A stretch of DNA of 64,000 nt from Streptomyces brasiliensis (GCF_014647875.1 NZ_BMQA01000029.1:1-64000), one strand, 5' to 3'. Shown: positions 24,075 to 33,021, numbered from the stretch's first letter. Notes: generated by a model not told the origin, from the letters alone. Made by a program: numbers and translations.

Positions 24075-24956
24075 TCAGTACGCGTGAGCCGCGGTGACCT
24101 CTGCGGAGCGGGCCAGGGCCTGTTGGGCGTCCGAACCGCGCAGGGCCAGCAGGGTGAGGGCCAGTGCGTCAACCACGACCAGATGAGCGAGGCGGCCTGC
24201 AACGGCTTCGAGGCCGAGGGTGAGGTCCTGGCCACCGGCGAGCAGCGTGCACTGGCTGGTCTCGGTCAGCGGTGAACGGGCGTAGCTGGTGAGCGAGATG
24301 ACGGTGGCTCCGCGCGCGTGGGCCCGTCGGGCGGCGTCCACGGTGGTGCGCGTGGAGCCGGTGTGACTGACGGCCAGGCAGACGGCGTCCGCCGGAAGCA
24401 ACGAGGCGCCTACCTCGGCGGTAAGTGGGTCGGTGGGGGCGTCGACGGCGCAGCCCAGGGCTCTGAGACGGTAGGCCACGTCGGTGGCCACGGCGGTGGA
24501 CAGGCCCGCACCGATGACCAGGATCCGGCTCGCGCCGTGCAACGCCTCGGCGGCGGTGCGCAGGTGGTCGGGAGAGACGGTCGCGGATAGCCCGTCCAGG
24601 GTCTCGCGTGCCGCTTGCACGGTGTCGGCCAACGCGCGGGAGGTGGGATCGGCGCCCTGCGGTGTGGTGGGCCGGGGCGCCTCCCTGGCCGCCGTGATCT
24701 TCACCTCCTGATAGCCGCGGAAGCCCAGCCGCTGACAGGCGCGGATCACGGAGGAGGGCGCCGTGTGCGCCATCGCGGCGACGTCACTGACGCTCAGCCG
24801 GACGAGTTCGGGGCCCTGATCGAGCAGGACCTGCGCGACCCTGGCCTCCGCGTCGCGCAGTTGCGGCAGCCGGGCGCGTACATGAGCAGCGAGATTCTGC
24901 ACGTCAACGGCCCGTGCGTCCGCAGAAGTACCCCCGGTCGGGGAATGCTGTTCCAT
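24075..24956 (-). CDS. RpiR/MurR-family transcriptional regulator
   Basis: A 293-residue regulator from ATG 24956. Residues ~25-95 are the HTH_6 domain (RVAQVLLDQGPELVRLSVSD, VAAMAHTAPSSVIRACQRLG). Residues ~125-265 are a SIS sugar-phosphate-binding domain (ASRILVIGAGLSTAVATDVA, LAVSHTGSTRTTVDAARRAH). The SIS part is a sensor, not an isomerase. It is divergent from a DMT permease across 62 bp that contain GGAATTCGATTCC, a likely operator. It probably controls uptake or export of a sugar, amino sugar or related metabolite by that permease. Confidence 0.92.
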   Translation of the reverse strand: MEQHSPTGGTSADARAVDVQNLAAHVRARLPQLRDAEARVAQVLLDQGPELVRLSVSDVAAMAHTAPSSVIRACQRLGFRGYQEVKITAAREAPRPTTPQGADPTSRALADTVQAARETLDGLSATVSPDHLRTAAEALHGASRILVIGAGLSTAVATDVAYRLRALGCAVDAPTDPLTAEVGASLLPADAVCLAVSHTGSTRTTVDAARRAHARGATVISLTSYARSPLTETSQCTLLAGGQDLTLGLEAVAGRLAHLVVVDALALTLLALRGSDAQQALARSAEVTAAHAY

Positions 24957-24972
24957 GTGAGTAGCATAATAC

Positions 24973-24985
24973 GGAATTCGATTCC
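24973..24985. promoter_or_regulatory. Palindrome between RpiR and DMT genes
   Basis: GGAAT-TCG-ATTCC is a perfect inverted repeat with a 3-nt centre, 17 bp from the RpiR start and 34 bp from the permease start, suiting an operator that controls both. Confidence 0.6.
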
Positions 24986-25018
24986 CTAACGCTTCAGCTT
25001 CTGGAACGGGCGACGCTC

Positions 25019-25885
25019 ATGGATGTGCTCATGCAAGCAGGCACCGCCGTGCCCGTAGTGGTGCTGGCCGCAGCGGTGCTGCACGCCGTGTGGAACGCAC
25101 TGGCGCACGCGATGCCGAACAAGCTCGCCGGCTTCACGCTGATCAACCTCGCCTTCGTCGGCGTCAGTGTGATCTGGGTCTGTTTCACCCCGCTCCCTGA
25201 CTCTGCCGCCTGGCCATTTATCGCGGCGTCGGCCGCGCTCCAGGTCGCCTATCAGACGCTGCTGCTCCAGGCTTACAGGCTCGGTGACTTCGGCCAGATG
25301 TACCCGGTGGCGCGCGGCGTCGCACCCATGCTGGTCGCCGTCCTCTCGGTGAGCGTTCTCGGCCAGGAGCTGTCAGCCCCCGAACTCACCGGCATCCTGG
25401 TCATTTCCGCCGGGCTGGTTGCCCTCGCTCTGGCGGACGGCTTGCCGGACCGCACCCAGTTGCCGGCACTGATGGCTGCCCTCGGCACCGGCGTCATGAT
25501 CGCCTCATACACAATCGTCGACGGCACGGGCGTACGGCGCTCGGACAGCGTCTTCGGCTACATAGCCTGGAGTTTCCTGCTACAGGGCATGCTCTTCTGC
25601 GCCGGTGCCTTCGCACTGGGCCGGCGTGGACTGTCATCCCGGCTGCGCGGCGCCCCGATACGCGGACTGACGGGTGGGATGCTCTCACTGACCGCGTACG
25701 CACTGGTGGTATGGGCGCAGGATCACGGCGACCTGGCGTCCATCGCCGCACTCCGGGAGACCAGCATCGTCATCGCCGCGCTGCTCGGTACCGTGTTCTT
25801 CCGTGAGCGACTGGGCAGCCGACGGCTGGCCGCGAGCGCCACCGTGGTGGTCGGCATCGCCGTGCTCCAACTCGCGCACGCCTGA
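25019..25885 (+). CDS. DMT-superfamily transporter (EamA type)
   Basis: A 288-residue protein of ten hydrophobic helices in two EamA repeats (about residues 10-140 and 148-286). Typical signatures are AVLHAVWNALAHAMPNKL in helix 1, QTLLLQAYRLGDFGQMYPVA in helices 3-4, and ALRETSIVIAALLGTVFFRE near the end, the conserved E-rich EamA closing motif. Start ATG 25019, with GGAACGGG upstream; an internal ATG at 25031 is possible. Family members move amino acids, sugars or drugs. Control by the adjacent RpiR regulator would point to a carbon or amino-sugar substrate. Confidence 0.88.
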   Translation: MDVLMQAGTAVPVVVLAAAVLHAVWNALAHAMPNKLAGFTLINLAFVGVSVIWVCFTPLPDSAAWPFIAASAALQVAYQTLLLQAYRLGDFGQMYPVARGVAPMLVAVLSVSVLGQELSAPELTGILVISAGLVALALADGLPDRTQLPALMAALGTGVMIASYTIVDGTGVRRSDSVFGYIAWSFLLQGMLFCAGAFALGRRGLSSRLRGAPIRGLTGGMLSLTAYALVVWAQDHGDLASIAALRETSIVIAALLGTVFFRERLGSRRLAASATVVVGIAVLQLAHA

Positions 25886-25935
25886 ACGTCCGAGCCGACA
25901 AGCGCAATGCGTCGGTCGATCACGTGAGGAGCCGG

Positions 25936-27666
25936 CTAGTGCTTCTCCACCGCCTTGCGCGTCGTGAACGGCAGCACCAGCCGGGACCGGTGGACGGCGT
26001 CGCGGTAGATCTTGTGGGTGACCGGGCGGCCCACCGGCAGGTGGAAGGCGTCCGGCGGCAGCAGTGAGTTGTGCTCGTCGGCCAGCGGCTCGTCGTTCGA
26101 CAGCTCCGCCACGATGCGGTGACCGGGCTGGAACGTCGCCGCGAACGGGTAGAGCCGCAGCACGTACTCCTCGATCTTCCCGGGCTCGACGGGCACGGCG
26201 CGGGTGTGCGGGTGGTAGGGGCTGCCCTCGGTGGTGCGGTCGTCGAGTTCGCGGTGGGATGCCTTGAGATAGCCGGTGGTGATCAGCTGGCGCGAGCCGT
26301 CCGGCGCGGTGTCCCACATGCGCAGGATGAAGTTCGTGTCGTCCTGGTCGATCTCCGCGAAGATGTGCGCGGCACCTGTGCCGATCATCTCCGTGCGCTG
26401 CTCGAACGGCGCGGTGCTCCAGCTCAGGATCTCCACCTTGTCTGTGACCGTGAGCGGCGCCTGGTAGAAGCCGTCCGGGGCGGCGTGCTCCACGCCCATC
26501 GCCTCGGGCTCGAAGGAGAGCTTGCGGCGCGTGCGCAGGTACAGCGACTTGTACTCGATGTCCTTCGGCGGCCACTGCTCCGCCGTGACCACCTCACGCG
26601 AGCCCTCGACGAAGACGCTCACGGCCAGCTCGTCCATGATCCCGTTGTCGATGCCCTTGAGCCAGTACTCGTACCAGCGGAACATCTTGTCGTGCTCCTC
26701 GATCCAGGGGCGCGACTGCATCGGCGGGTACGAGCCGATGTCCAGCTTCTTGGGACCCTTCAGCACGTCGAAAAGTTCGATGTGGCCGTCCACGGTCCAG
26801 CCACGTCCCTGGTCGATCTGCAGATAGACGGGGATGTCGATGTTCTTGGCCAGCGTGATGGGGTTGCGCTCCTCGTACCACTCCCCGTCGAGGTGGTTCA
26901 TCACGATGTCGAACCAGAACTCGCGGTTCTTGGGGTACTTCAGCACGTGGACCAGGTTCGGCCAGGCGGCCACGTCCGGGTCCAGGAGCCGCTCGTCGAC
27001 GAGCTTCTTGAGCTCTTCGGCGGAGTAGACCTCCTGCATACGGGACTTGACGTCGGCGTGCGCGATACCGGAGTCGCCGCCGCGGCCCTCGCGGGCAGCA
27101 CGCGGCATGAACCACATGATGCCGCCGTGGTAGGTGGTCTCGTAGAAGTCGTAGTGGCCACCGCTGACGAAGATCGCCTTCAGGTGCGGCGGGCGCTCTG
27201 CGGCGGCCAGCACCTGCATCGAGCCGAAGTAGGAGATGCCGATCATGCCGACGTTGCCGTCGCACCACGGCTGCGCGGCGACCCACTCGATGACGTCGTA
27301 CAGATCCTGACCCTGAGGAACGCCACCGAAGTTGTAGTTGCCGATCATCACGCCGCCCGAATCGCCGGAGCCGCGCATGTCACCGATGACATGGACGTAG
27401 TCCTCCTTGACCACGCGCGCGATGTCACCGGCCTCGATGCAGCCGTCCCACATCGGGCTGGGGCGACGCTGCGGTGGCATCGTCAGGGCGAGCGCCTGAA
27501 GCTCCTTGCCGTAGGCGCTCATCGCGATCAGAGCGGGCCGCGGCTTGTCCTCCGGGCCGTGGTAGGCGTCCACGGCGAGCTCGACGCCGTCCCGCATGGG
27601 GACCCGGAGGTCCTTGCGGACGGCGATCGTCTGCTCGCCCGCCTGGATCGTACGGAAGTCAGCCAT
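25936..27666 (-). CDS. CocE/NonD-family hydrolase (X-Pro dipeptidyl-peptidase-like acyl hydrolase)
   Basis: A 576-residue serine hydrolase; ATG 27666 is preferred, though a GTG at 27693 is in frame. An S15-type alpha/beta-hydrolase fold (residues ~15-300) has the nucleophile Ser145 in MIGISYFGSM, and the oxyanion Tyr lies in SAYGKE. A C-terminal jelly-roll follows (LRMWDTAPDGSRQLITTGYL, AATFQPGHRIVAELSND). Relatives include cocaine esterase, cephalosporin acylase-like and glutaryl acylase enzymes that cleave bulky esters or amides. It is the last gene of a six-gene leftward operon (gap 39 bp to the previous gene). I infer that it opens an ester or amide in an aromatic substrate. No signal peptide, so cytosolic. 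Confidence 0.9.
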   Translation of the reverse strand: MADFRTIQAGEQTIAVRKDLRVPMRDGVELAVDAYHGPEDKPRPALIAMSAYGKELQALALTMPPQRRPSPMWDGCIEAGDIARVVKEDYVHVIGDMRGSGDSGGVMIGNYNFGGVPQGQDLYDVIEWVAAQPWCDGNVGMIGISYFGSMQVLAAAERPPHLKAIFVSGGHYDFYETTYHGGIMWFMPRAAREGRGGDSGIAHADVKSRMQEVYSAEELKKLVDERLLDPDVAAWPNLVHVLKYPKNREFWFDIVMNHLDGEWYEERNPITLAKNIDIPVYLQIDQGRGWTVDGHIELFDVLKGPKKLDIGSYPPMQSRPWIEEHDKMFRWYEYWLKGIDNGIMDELAVSVFVEGSREVVTAEQWPPKDIEYKSLYLRTRRKLSFEPEAMGVEHAAPDGFYQAPLTVTDKVEILSWSTAPFEQRTEMIGTGAAHIFAEIDQDDTNFILRMWDTAPDGSRQLITTGYLKASHRELDDRTTEGSPYHPHTRAVPVEPGKIEEYVLRLYPFAATFQPGHRIVAELSNDEPLADEHNSLLPPDAFHLPVGRPVTHKIYRDAVHRSRLVLPFTTRKAVEKH

Positions 27667-27705
27667 GAGTGCGAAGTTCCTTGTCTTCTTCACGAGTTCA
27701 CGAGG

Positions 27706-28647
27706 TCACGAGTTCTGGGTGAAGTGCGCTCGGTAGCCGTGCATCGACGTGAAGAACGGCGACGGCTCGAGCGTGGGGTCGCCGGTGTAGCCGAGCTCCT
27801 CGGCGACAGGGGCGAAGGGGGAGTACGGCGAGTCCGTCTCCTGCCGGCCGTCCTGCAGGCAGCGGCAAGCGGCCCTGCTGACGCCGGCCTCGATGTCCAG
27901 GCTGCCCTGGAGTGCCTCCCGGGCCTGGTCGGCGTCCAGTTCGACGCCGTACGGCACGCCGTCGGCCGTGCGGTACGGGTGGCCGAGGTACAGGTGCCGC
28001 GGCCTGACCTCGTCGCGCAGGTGCTCGAGGCCGGCGCGGTAGGCGACCGGGTCGACGTACCCGGGGAAGCCGTTGGCGGCCCCGTGGACCTGGACGGCGT
28101 CGCCGACGAAGGCCGAACGCCGGCCGTTGATCACATAGGCGACCGATCCGGGCGTGTGGCCGGGGACGGAGTGGACGGAGACGGTGACGTCGCCACCGAG
28201 GGACAGGGTCTCGCCGCCCTTGACCAGCACGGTCGGCTCCATCTCCCCGGAGATGACCGCATCGGCCGCGGCCGTCACCTTGGCCTCTCCGTCCGGGTCG
28301 TGGAGGTACTGCCCACGGCCGGCGAGGTACTCGTCCACGTGGGCACGCCGCGAACGCAGCATCGGTGCGTCCGCCTCGTGGATCACGACCTGAGCGCGCC
28401 GGCCGGTGAGCTCCCACAGGGCGTACGCACCACCGACATGGTCGATGTGACCGTGGGTCAGCAGGATCCAGCGGACGTCCTCGATGCTGCGCCCGAGCGC
28501 CTCGAGGGCAGGGGCCATGCCCTCGGCGGGCGAGGAGGCGATCCCCGTGTCGACGACGGCCGGCTCCGGTGCGTCGATGAAGAAGCTGTAGAGGCCGAAC
28601 CGGCCCCATGGCGAGACCAGGGGATGGACTCCCACTTCGTGCGTCAT
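27706..28647 (-). CDS. Metallo-beta-lactamase-fold hydrolase
   Basis: A 313-residue cytosolic protein. The di-zinc signature is LLTHGHIDHVGG (His65, His67, Asp69, His70), with further ligands in SVPGHTPGS, FVGDAVQ and LYLGHPYRT. The early VSPWGRFGLYSFFIDAPEPA strand fits the glyoxalase II/lactonase-like branch. Such enzymes cleave thioesters, lactones or phosphoesters. Fourth member by position in the esterase/lactonase operon; 36 bp separate it from the upstream esterase gene. The C-terminal ~60 residues are atypical for short MBL proteins and may cap the active site. Confidence 0.9.
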   Translation of the reverse strand: MTHEVGVHPLVSPWGRFGLYSFFIDAPEPAVVDTGIASSPAEGMAPALEALGRSIEDVRWILLTHGHIDHVGGAYALWELTGRRAQVVIHEADAPMLRSRRAHVDEYLAGRGQYLHDPDGEAKVTAAADAVISGEMEPTVLVKGGETLSLGGDVTVSVHSVPGHTPGSVAYVINGRRSAFVGDAVQVHGAANGFPGYVDPVAYRAGLEHLRDEVRPRHLYLGHPYRTADGVPYGVELDADQAREALQGSLDIEAGVSRAACRCLQDGRQETDSPYSPFAPVAEELGYTGDPTLEPSPFFTSMHGYRAHFTQNS

Positions 28648-28683
28648 GGCTCTCCTTCGAGCTCGTTCGTGGCGTCGCGCGCG

Positions 28684-29604
28684 TCAGCGGCCGAGGAAGT
28701 CGCGCGTCTCCTCGAAGACCCGGTGGTACTCCGGGATCCAGGAGAAGTGCTGGACGAATCCGTGTCCGGCGCCCGCGTAGCGGCTGACCGTCGCATCCAC
28801 CCCGGCCGCTTTCAGCCGTTCGCCGTACAGCTCGCCCTCGTCGCGCAGGGGGTCGTGCTCCGCGGTGACGATCAGGGCGGCGGGGAGCCCGGAGAGGTCG
28901 TCGCGCTTGATCGGGGAGACCAGTGCGTCCGCCGGGTCCGCGCCGCTGTCGAGGTAGAAGGCGTTGAAGGGCTTCAGCCCGGCCGTCTCGAGGCCGTACC
29001 CCTCCGCGTTGTCCCGCAGGGAGGCATAGCGGTCGACGTCGAAGTCCAGGTCGAGGGACGGATAGAACAGGATCTGGTGCGTGATGCGGTCGAAGCCGTC
29101 GTCGTGGGCCATGGCGGCGACGGCGGCGACGAACGTGCCGCCCGAGCTGTCACCGGCGATGGCGAGGGTCGTGCCGTCCCACTTCAGGGTCTCGCCGTTC
29201 TCCTGAGCCCACCGGACCGCGCCGTAGCAGTCCTGGAGACCGGCCGGAAAGGCGGCTTCGGGCGCCCGGCGGTAGCCGACGGAGAGGACCTTCAGGCCGG
29301 TCTCCTTCGCCAGCGACCGCGCGACGTGATCGTGCGTCTCGAGGCTGCCGAGGAAGAACGCACCGCCGTGGTAGTAGACCAGCAGGCCGTACTCGTCGGC
29401 GTCGAGCGGTGTGTAGACCCGCACCGGAACCTCACCCGACGGGGTCTGCGCGGTCACGTCCTCGACGTGGGCAAGCGGCAGACGCTCCTCGAGGGGAGGA
29501 ACCTGTGTCTCCTCCGTGGCGCGGATCGCCACCGGGTCGAGCGGTCCGTCGGGCGGGGGCGGCAGGTGACGGAGCACCTCGGCGATCCGGGGATGCAGTG
29601 TCAT
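28684..29604 (-). CDS. HSL-family alpha/beta-hydrolase esterase
   Basis: A 306-residue esterase. I use ATG 29604 (MTLHPRIAEVL), which lies 4 bp after the stop of the upstream monooxygenase gene; the frame extends to 29658 but then overlaps it. The oxyanion HGGAFF is at residues 79-84, the nucleophile elbow GDSSGG has Ser153, the catalytic Asp is in EHDPLRDEG, and the catalytic His is in GAGHGF. This is the hormone-sensitive-lipase branch, usually acting on short-chain or aryl esters. Within the operon it probably hydrolyses an aromatic ester before or after ring oxidation. Confidence 0.92.
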   Translation of the reverse strand: MTLHPRIAEVLRHLPPPPDGPLDPVAIRATEETQVPPLEERLPLAHVEDVTAQTPSGEVPVRVYTPLDADEYGLLVYYHGGAFFLGSLETHDHVARSLAKETGLKVLSVGYRRAPEAAFPAGLQDCYGAVRWAQENGETLKWDGTTLAIAGDSSGGTFVAAVAAMAHDDGFDRITHQILFYPSLDLDFDVDRYASLRDNAEGYGLETAGLKPFNAFYLDSGADPADALVSPIKRDDLSGLPAALIVTAEHDPLRDEGELYGERLKAAGVDATVSRYAGAGHGFVQHFSWIPEYHRVFEETRDFLGR

Positions 29605-29608
29605 GCCG

Positions 29609-30733
29609 TCAGCCCCGTCCGGTCGTGGCGCCGGGCTTCTGCCCGGGGAAGACGTCATTGACCTCGTCCTCGGACCACCCCTGACGCGAGATGCGCTGCA
29701 GCTCGTCCGTCACCGGTTTGCGAGTGGCCTGGTACCGGGCCAGCGCCTCCTTGACGGAGTCCGCCTCCAGCAGGGCGTCGGCGAGGGCACCGCCGTCCAG
29801 GATCGCCGAGTTCGCGCCCTGGCCCTGGTGATGCAGCATCGAGTGGGCCGCGTCGCCCACGAGGACGACGGAGTCCGAGTGCCACCTGTCGACCGGGTCG
29901 ATGTCGTAGACCGCGCGGATGTTCACGGCGTCCATGGCGAGGCCGCGCGTGATGTTCACGATCCGCTCGTCGAAGCCGTCCACCGTCGCCAGCAGGTCGT
30001 CCTTCGTCACCTCCGGCGCCCAGGTGCTGTCCGCGCACAGCGCCGTGATGTCGAAGGACACCTGGTTGCGGTGGCGCAGCGGCAGCAGATAGACCTTCGT
30101 GCCCCGCCCGATGTACATCCGGAGGTTGTCGTCGACGACCATCCCGTGGGCCTCGTCGGCCGGGATCACCGCGCGGTAGGCGTGTTCACCGGAGAACAGC
30201 GGCCCCTTCTCGTCGAACAGCCGCCGTCGGACCACGGAGCGGATGCCGTCGGCCCCGATCACGAGGTCGGCCGTCACCTTCTCGCCGTCCGCAAAGGTGA
30301 TCGTCGCGTGGTCGCCCTGGTCCTCGATGGTCTCCAGCCTGTGACCGAGGTGCACCATGCCATCCGGGAGCACACCCAGGAGAGCGTCGATGAAGTCCCC
30401 GCGGTGGATCAGGTGGGTCCTGGTCTCCTCGGCGAAGTCGTGGATCCCCGGCCACGACTCCTTCATGATCGGGTCACCGGTGGCGGTGAGGATCTCGAAG
30501 TAGTCGCTCGGCGAGCTGACCTTCGCGATCGCGTCGAAGATTCCCCATTGGCGGAACCGGTCCATGGTGGAAGGACGCAGACCTATGCCGGCGCCGACCT
30601 CCCGGATCCGGTTCGCCTGCTCGTACACGTGCACGTCGGCGCCGAGCAGGCTCAGGGCCTTGGCCGCCGCCGCGCCGCCGTACCCCGCGCCGACGACGGC
30701 GACAGTCAGGTTCTTCAGGTCTGAGGGCTGCAT
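29609..30733 (-). CDS. FAD-dependent aromatic monooxygenase (group A, salicylate hydroxylase-like)
   Basis: A 374-residue flavoprotein. The N-terminal FAD fold has VAVVGAGYGGAAAAKAL (GxGxxG) and the Glu at the end of the second strand (VHVYEQA). The NAD(P)H/FAD DG motif is LVIGADGIRSVVRR. The second FAD motif is VVLVGDAAHSMLHHQGQGAN. These enzymes hydroxylate phenolic acids using NAD(P)H and O2. Its placement with esterases and lactonases, opposite a complete gentisate operon that has its own 3-hydroxybenzoate hydroxylase, suggests that it acts on an earlier aromatic intermediate. Twelve bp follow the upstream lactonase-like gene. Confidence 0.9.
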   Translation of the reverse strand: MQPSDLKNLTVAVVGAGYGGAAAAKALSLLGADVHVYEQANRIREVGAGIGLRPSTMDRFRQWGIFDAIAKVSSPSDYFEILTATGDPIMKESWPGIHDFAEETRTHLIHRGDFIDALLGVLPDGMVHLGHRLETIEDQGDHATITFADGEKVTADLVIGADGIRSVVRRRLFDEKGPLFSGEHAYRAVIPADEAHGMVVDDNLRMYIGRGTKVYLLPLRHRNQVSFDITALCADSTWAPEVTKDDLLATVDGFDERIVNITRGLAMDAVNIRAVYDIDPVDRWHSDSVVLVGDAAHSMLHHQGQGANSAILDGGALADALLEADSVKEALARYQATRKPVTDELQRISRQGWSEDEVNDVFPGQKPGATTGRG

Positions 30734-30745
30734 CTCTTGTCCTTG

Positions 30746-31708
30746 TCAGTTCTTGATCGTGAGGAAGTCGGCGGGGTTGTCGACGAAGATCGTCTTGATC
30801 GCGGACTCGTCGAGTCCGGCGGCCCGGAGGTCCGGGATGAGGTCCTCGAAGATGTAGTTGACGGTGTGGCCCTTCACGCCCGGCCAGCCCAGCGGGCTGC
30901 AGTTGGCGTCGGCCGAGGCGAGCACCTGGCCGAGGTGGCCCTGCCCGATGAACCGGAGGAAGTGGTCGAGGCGCTCCTTGCGCGGGCGGGCCCAGAACGG
31001 CGGGTCCTCCAGCTCGGTCTCGTAGCCGAAGGTGTCGAAGCCGATGCGCCCGCCCTGCTCGGCGATCCAGGTGTCGCGGGTCTTGTCCGCGTTCACGCCG
31101 TCGTCGACGTGCCCGAACAGCACCCGGTCCAGCGGGAGTCCTTCCTCGTTGAAGACCGTGATCGCGTTCTCGGCGTCGATGGCCAGGTGCGTCAGGATCG
31201 GAACGCCGGTGGCCAGGGCGGCGCGTGCCGCCGCGCGGTAGATGCGCTTGTCGAGGTCCGTCATGCGTCCGCCGCGGCTCACGCCGACCTTGATGATGCC
31301 GGCGCGGCCCCCGGTGGTGCCGATGCCGACGGTGATCTCGTGGATGAAGTGCCGGGCGAGGTAGTCCACGGTCGCCCGGGCGAAGAACGGCAGCGCGGTG
31401 TCGCCGCCGACGAAGCCGGTGCTCGCGACGATGTGCACACCGGTCTTCGCCGAGAGCGACTTGTAGTAGTCGACGTCGCGCCCGTTGCAGATGCCGGTCG
31501 CGTCGACGAAGGTGCCGCCGCCCAACTCGTGGAACCGGCGCAGCTTGGGGACGGTCTCCTCGTACCGCTGCTCCGGGGTCCTCCACCACCGCGTGTCCAG
31601 CTCGGAGCCGGGCATGCCGTACCCGATGTGCTCGTGGACGGCCACGAGGCCCAGCTCCTCGGCCGGGATCGGCCCCAGGACGGTGTTCACTCTCGACACA
31701 ACACTCAC
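30746..31708 (-). CDS. Phosphotriesterase-family metal hydrolase (lactonase-like), intact active site
   Basis: A 320-residue TIM-barrel amidohydrolase. All six binuclear-metal ligands are present: His25 and His27 (AVHEHIG), Lys140 for carbamylation (GIIKVG), His174 (ILTHLA), His200 (FGHVDD) and Asp267 (ASADAN). It starts LGPIPAEELGLVAVHEH, standard for PTE/PLL/Php proteins. Family reactions are lactone, ester or phosphoester hydrolysis. It is second in the operon, 42 bp behind a strongly related but metal-ligand-poor paralogue. I infer a lactonase or arylesterase acting on an aromatic lactone. Confidence 0.92.
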   Translation of the reverse strand: MSVVSRVNTVLGPIPAEELGLVAVHEHIGYGMPGSELDTRWWRTPEQRYEETVPKLRRFHELGGGTFVDATGICNGRDVDYYKSLSAKTGVHIVASTGFVGGDTALPFFARATVDYLARHFIHEITVGIGTTGGRAGIIKVGVSRGGRMTDLDKRIYRAAARAALATGVPILTHLAIDAENAITVFNEEGLPLDRVLFGHVDDGVNADKTRDTWIAEQGGRIGFDTFGYETELEDPPFWARPRKERLDHFLRFIGQGHLGQVLASADANCSPLGWPGVKGHTVNYIFEDLIPDLRAAGLDESAIKTIFVDNPADFLTIKN

Positions 31709-31750
31709 CTCAGATGGTCACAGCTCGAAGGGGTTTGGGCGGTCGCGCGG

Positions 31751-32725
31751 TCAGCGCACCGTCAGCAGGTCGCGCGGGTTGTCGACGAGGATGCGCTGGA
31801 CGTCCTCGTCGCTGAGGCCCTGTGCCGTGAGCAGGGGGACGAAGTCCGACAGGACGTAGCTGTACGGCAGGTCGTGGTCGGGCCGGCCCTTGGCCGCCCC
31901 GATCGCGTTGCTCGACAGCAGGATCCGGTCGCCGTGGCCGGCCTTGACGAGCTCGGCCACCAGGGCGGCGCGCTCCTTGTCGGTGACGTGGTCGTCGTCC
32001 TCCAGGCCGACGTGGTCCAGGGCGACGTACGCCCCGAGCCGGGCGATCTCGAGGGGCGCGCCCGCGGCGACGGAGTCCGAGCGGTCGAGGCCGCCGACGA
32101 TCACACGGTCGGCCGGGAGCTTCTCCTCCAGGACGATCCCGAGGTCGTGCACGGCGTCGTCGCCGAAGCGGATGGAGACCGGAACGCCGGTGTGCAGAGC
32201 GGTGCGGGCGGCACCGCGGAACAGGCTCTCGTCGGTGGGGGTCATGCCGTCGCGACTCGCGGTGGTGGCCACCAGGCCCGCGGCGCCGCGCCGCTCCACG
32301 CGCGGGACCACCATGCCCTCGGTGACCTCCTTGGTGAAGAGATCGGCGAACTTCTCGGCGGGCCACGGCGTCGGGGGATTGGTCTGCGGCGTCAGGAAGT
32401 AGCCGCCGAGCAGCTCCTCCGGGCCCATGCCGGTCGACGCGACGATGTGGACGTCGGCCGAGCGGGAGAGGGCCTCGTACAGCCGCACGTCGCGACCGTG
32501 GAACATGCCGGTGCTGTCGACGATCGTCCTGCCGCCCTTGGCGCGGAAGTCCGCCAGCTTCGCCGCCAAGGTCTCGAAGATCTCGGCGCGGTCCATGGAG
32601 ATGTCGAACGCGTGTTCCGCCCCCGGGACCACCGACAGCAGCGCCTCGTGGACCGAGACGATCCCCAGCTCGTCGGCGGGGACGGGACCGAGGACGGTGT
32701 TGACGGTGTTGCTCTTGGCGCTCAT
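31751..32725 (-). CDS. Degenerate phosphotriesterase-like protein lacking metal ligands
   Basis: A 324-residue paralogue of the next gene, from ATG 32725. The barrel framework aligns end to end (LGPVPADELGIVSVHE, STGMFHGRDVRLYEALSRSA, VASTGMG, VDNPRDLLTVR). Five of six metal ligands are changed: second His of HxH to Ala28 (HEALLS), carbamyl-Lys to Ala153 (GLVATT), His to Arg186 (VSIRFG), His to Gly212 (VGGLDR), and Asp to Asn273 (SSNAIG). Only His26 remains. It has no frameshift and keeps good codon bias, so it is a maintained pseudoenzyme or a barrel with new chemistry, not a decayed gene. First gene of the operon. It may be a structural partner of the intact enzyme. Confidence 0.88.
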   Translation of the reverse strand: MSAKSNTVNTVLGPVPADELGIVSVHEALLSVVPGAEHAFDISMDRAEIFETLAAKLADFRAKGGRTIVDSTGMFHGRDVRLYEALSRSADVHIVASTGMGPEELLGGYFLTPQTNPPTPWPAEKFADLFTKEVTEGMVVPRVERRGAAGLVATTASRDGMTPTDESLFRGAARTALHTGVPVSIRFGDDAVHDLGIVLEEKLPADRVIVGGLDRSDSVAAGAPLEIARLGAYVALDHVGLEDDDHVTDKERAALVAELVKAGHGDRILLSSNAIGAAKGRPDHDLPYSYVLSDFVPLLTAQGLSDEDVQRILVDNPRDLLTVR

Positions 32726-32776
32726 GTCTGCCTCACGAGTCCGGGATGACGGTGCAGGGCACCAGGGGCGGTCGTC

Positions 32777-32809
32777 ACCGTAGCTCTTCGATTTACATAG
32801 CGTCAATGA
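32777..32809 (-). promoter_or_regulatory. Promoter of the lactonase/esterase operon with conserved 18-bp box
   Basis: On the reverse strand TTGACG (32806-32801) and TACGGT (32782-32777) are 18 bp apart, a good sigma-HrdB-type promoter 50 bp before the ATG at 32725. The forward-strand box TTTACATAGCGTCAATGA (32792-32809) covers the -35 and recurs with 16/18 matches at 34871-34888. Confidence 0.6.
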
Positions 32810-33021
32810 ACTGTACGCATCATTAGATTTTTTTGCGCGAAGGATGCTCATCGTCGGTTCGCTGCTCGGCCGAGGCCGTGCGTGGTGCCCTGAACTGCGG
32901 CAACCGGCCGAGCGGAGGCGCACGGCCGGTGCGGGTGTCGGGTTCTTGTCCCTGATGGCCGGGGACGGGAGACGGGCGCCCGCGCGCCTGCCCGGAGTGA
33001 CGGGCCATGACCTGTCGGGAG

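Noticed and set aside
26071..29661. A 1,196-codon open frame on the forward strand
   Set aside because: It lies antisense to the CocE, MBL and HSL genes, which carry full active-site motifs. Long antisense frames are expected when third positions are nearly all G or C. Its translation is rich in Val, Arg, Asp and Gly with no domain.
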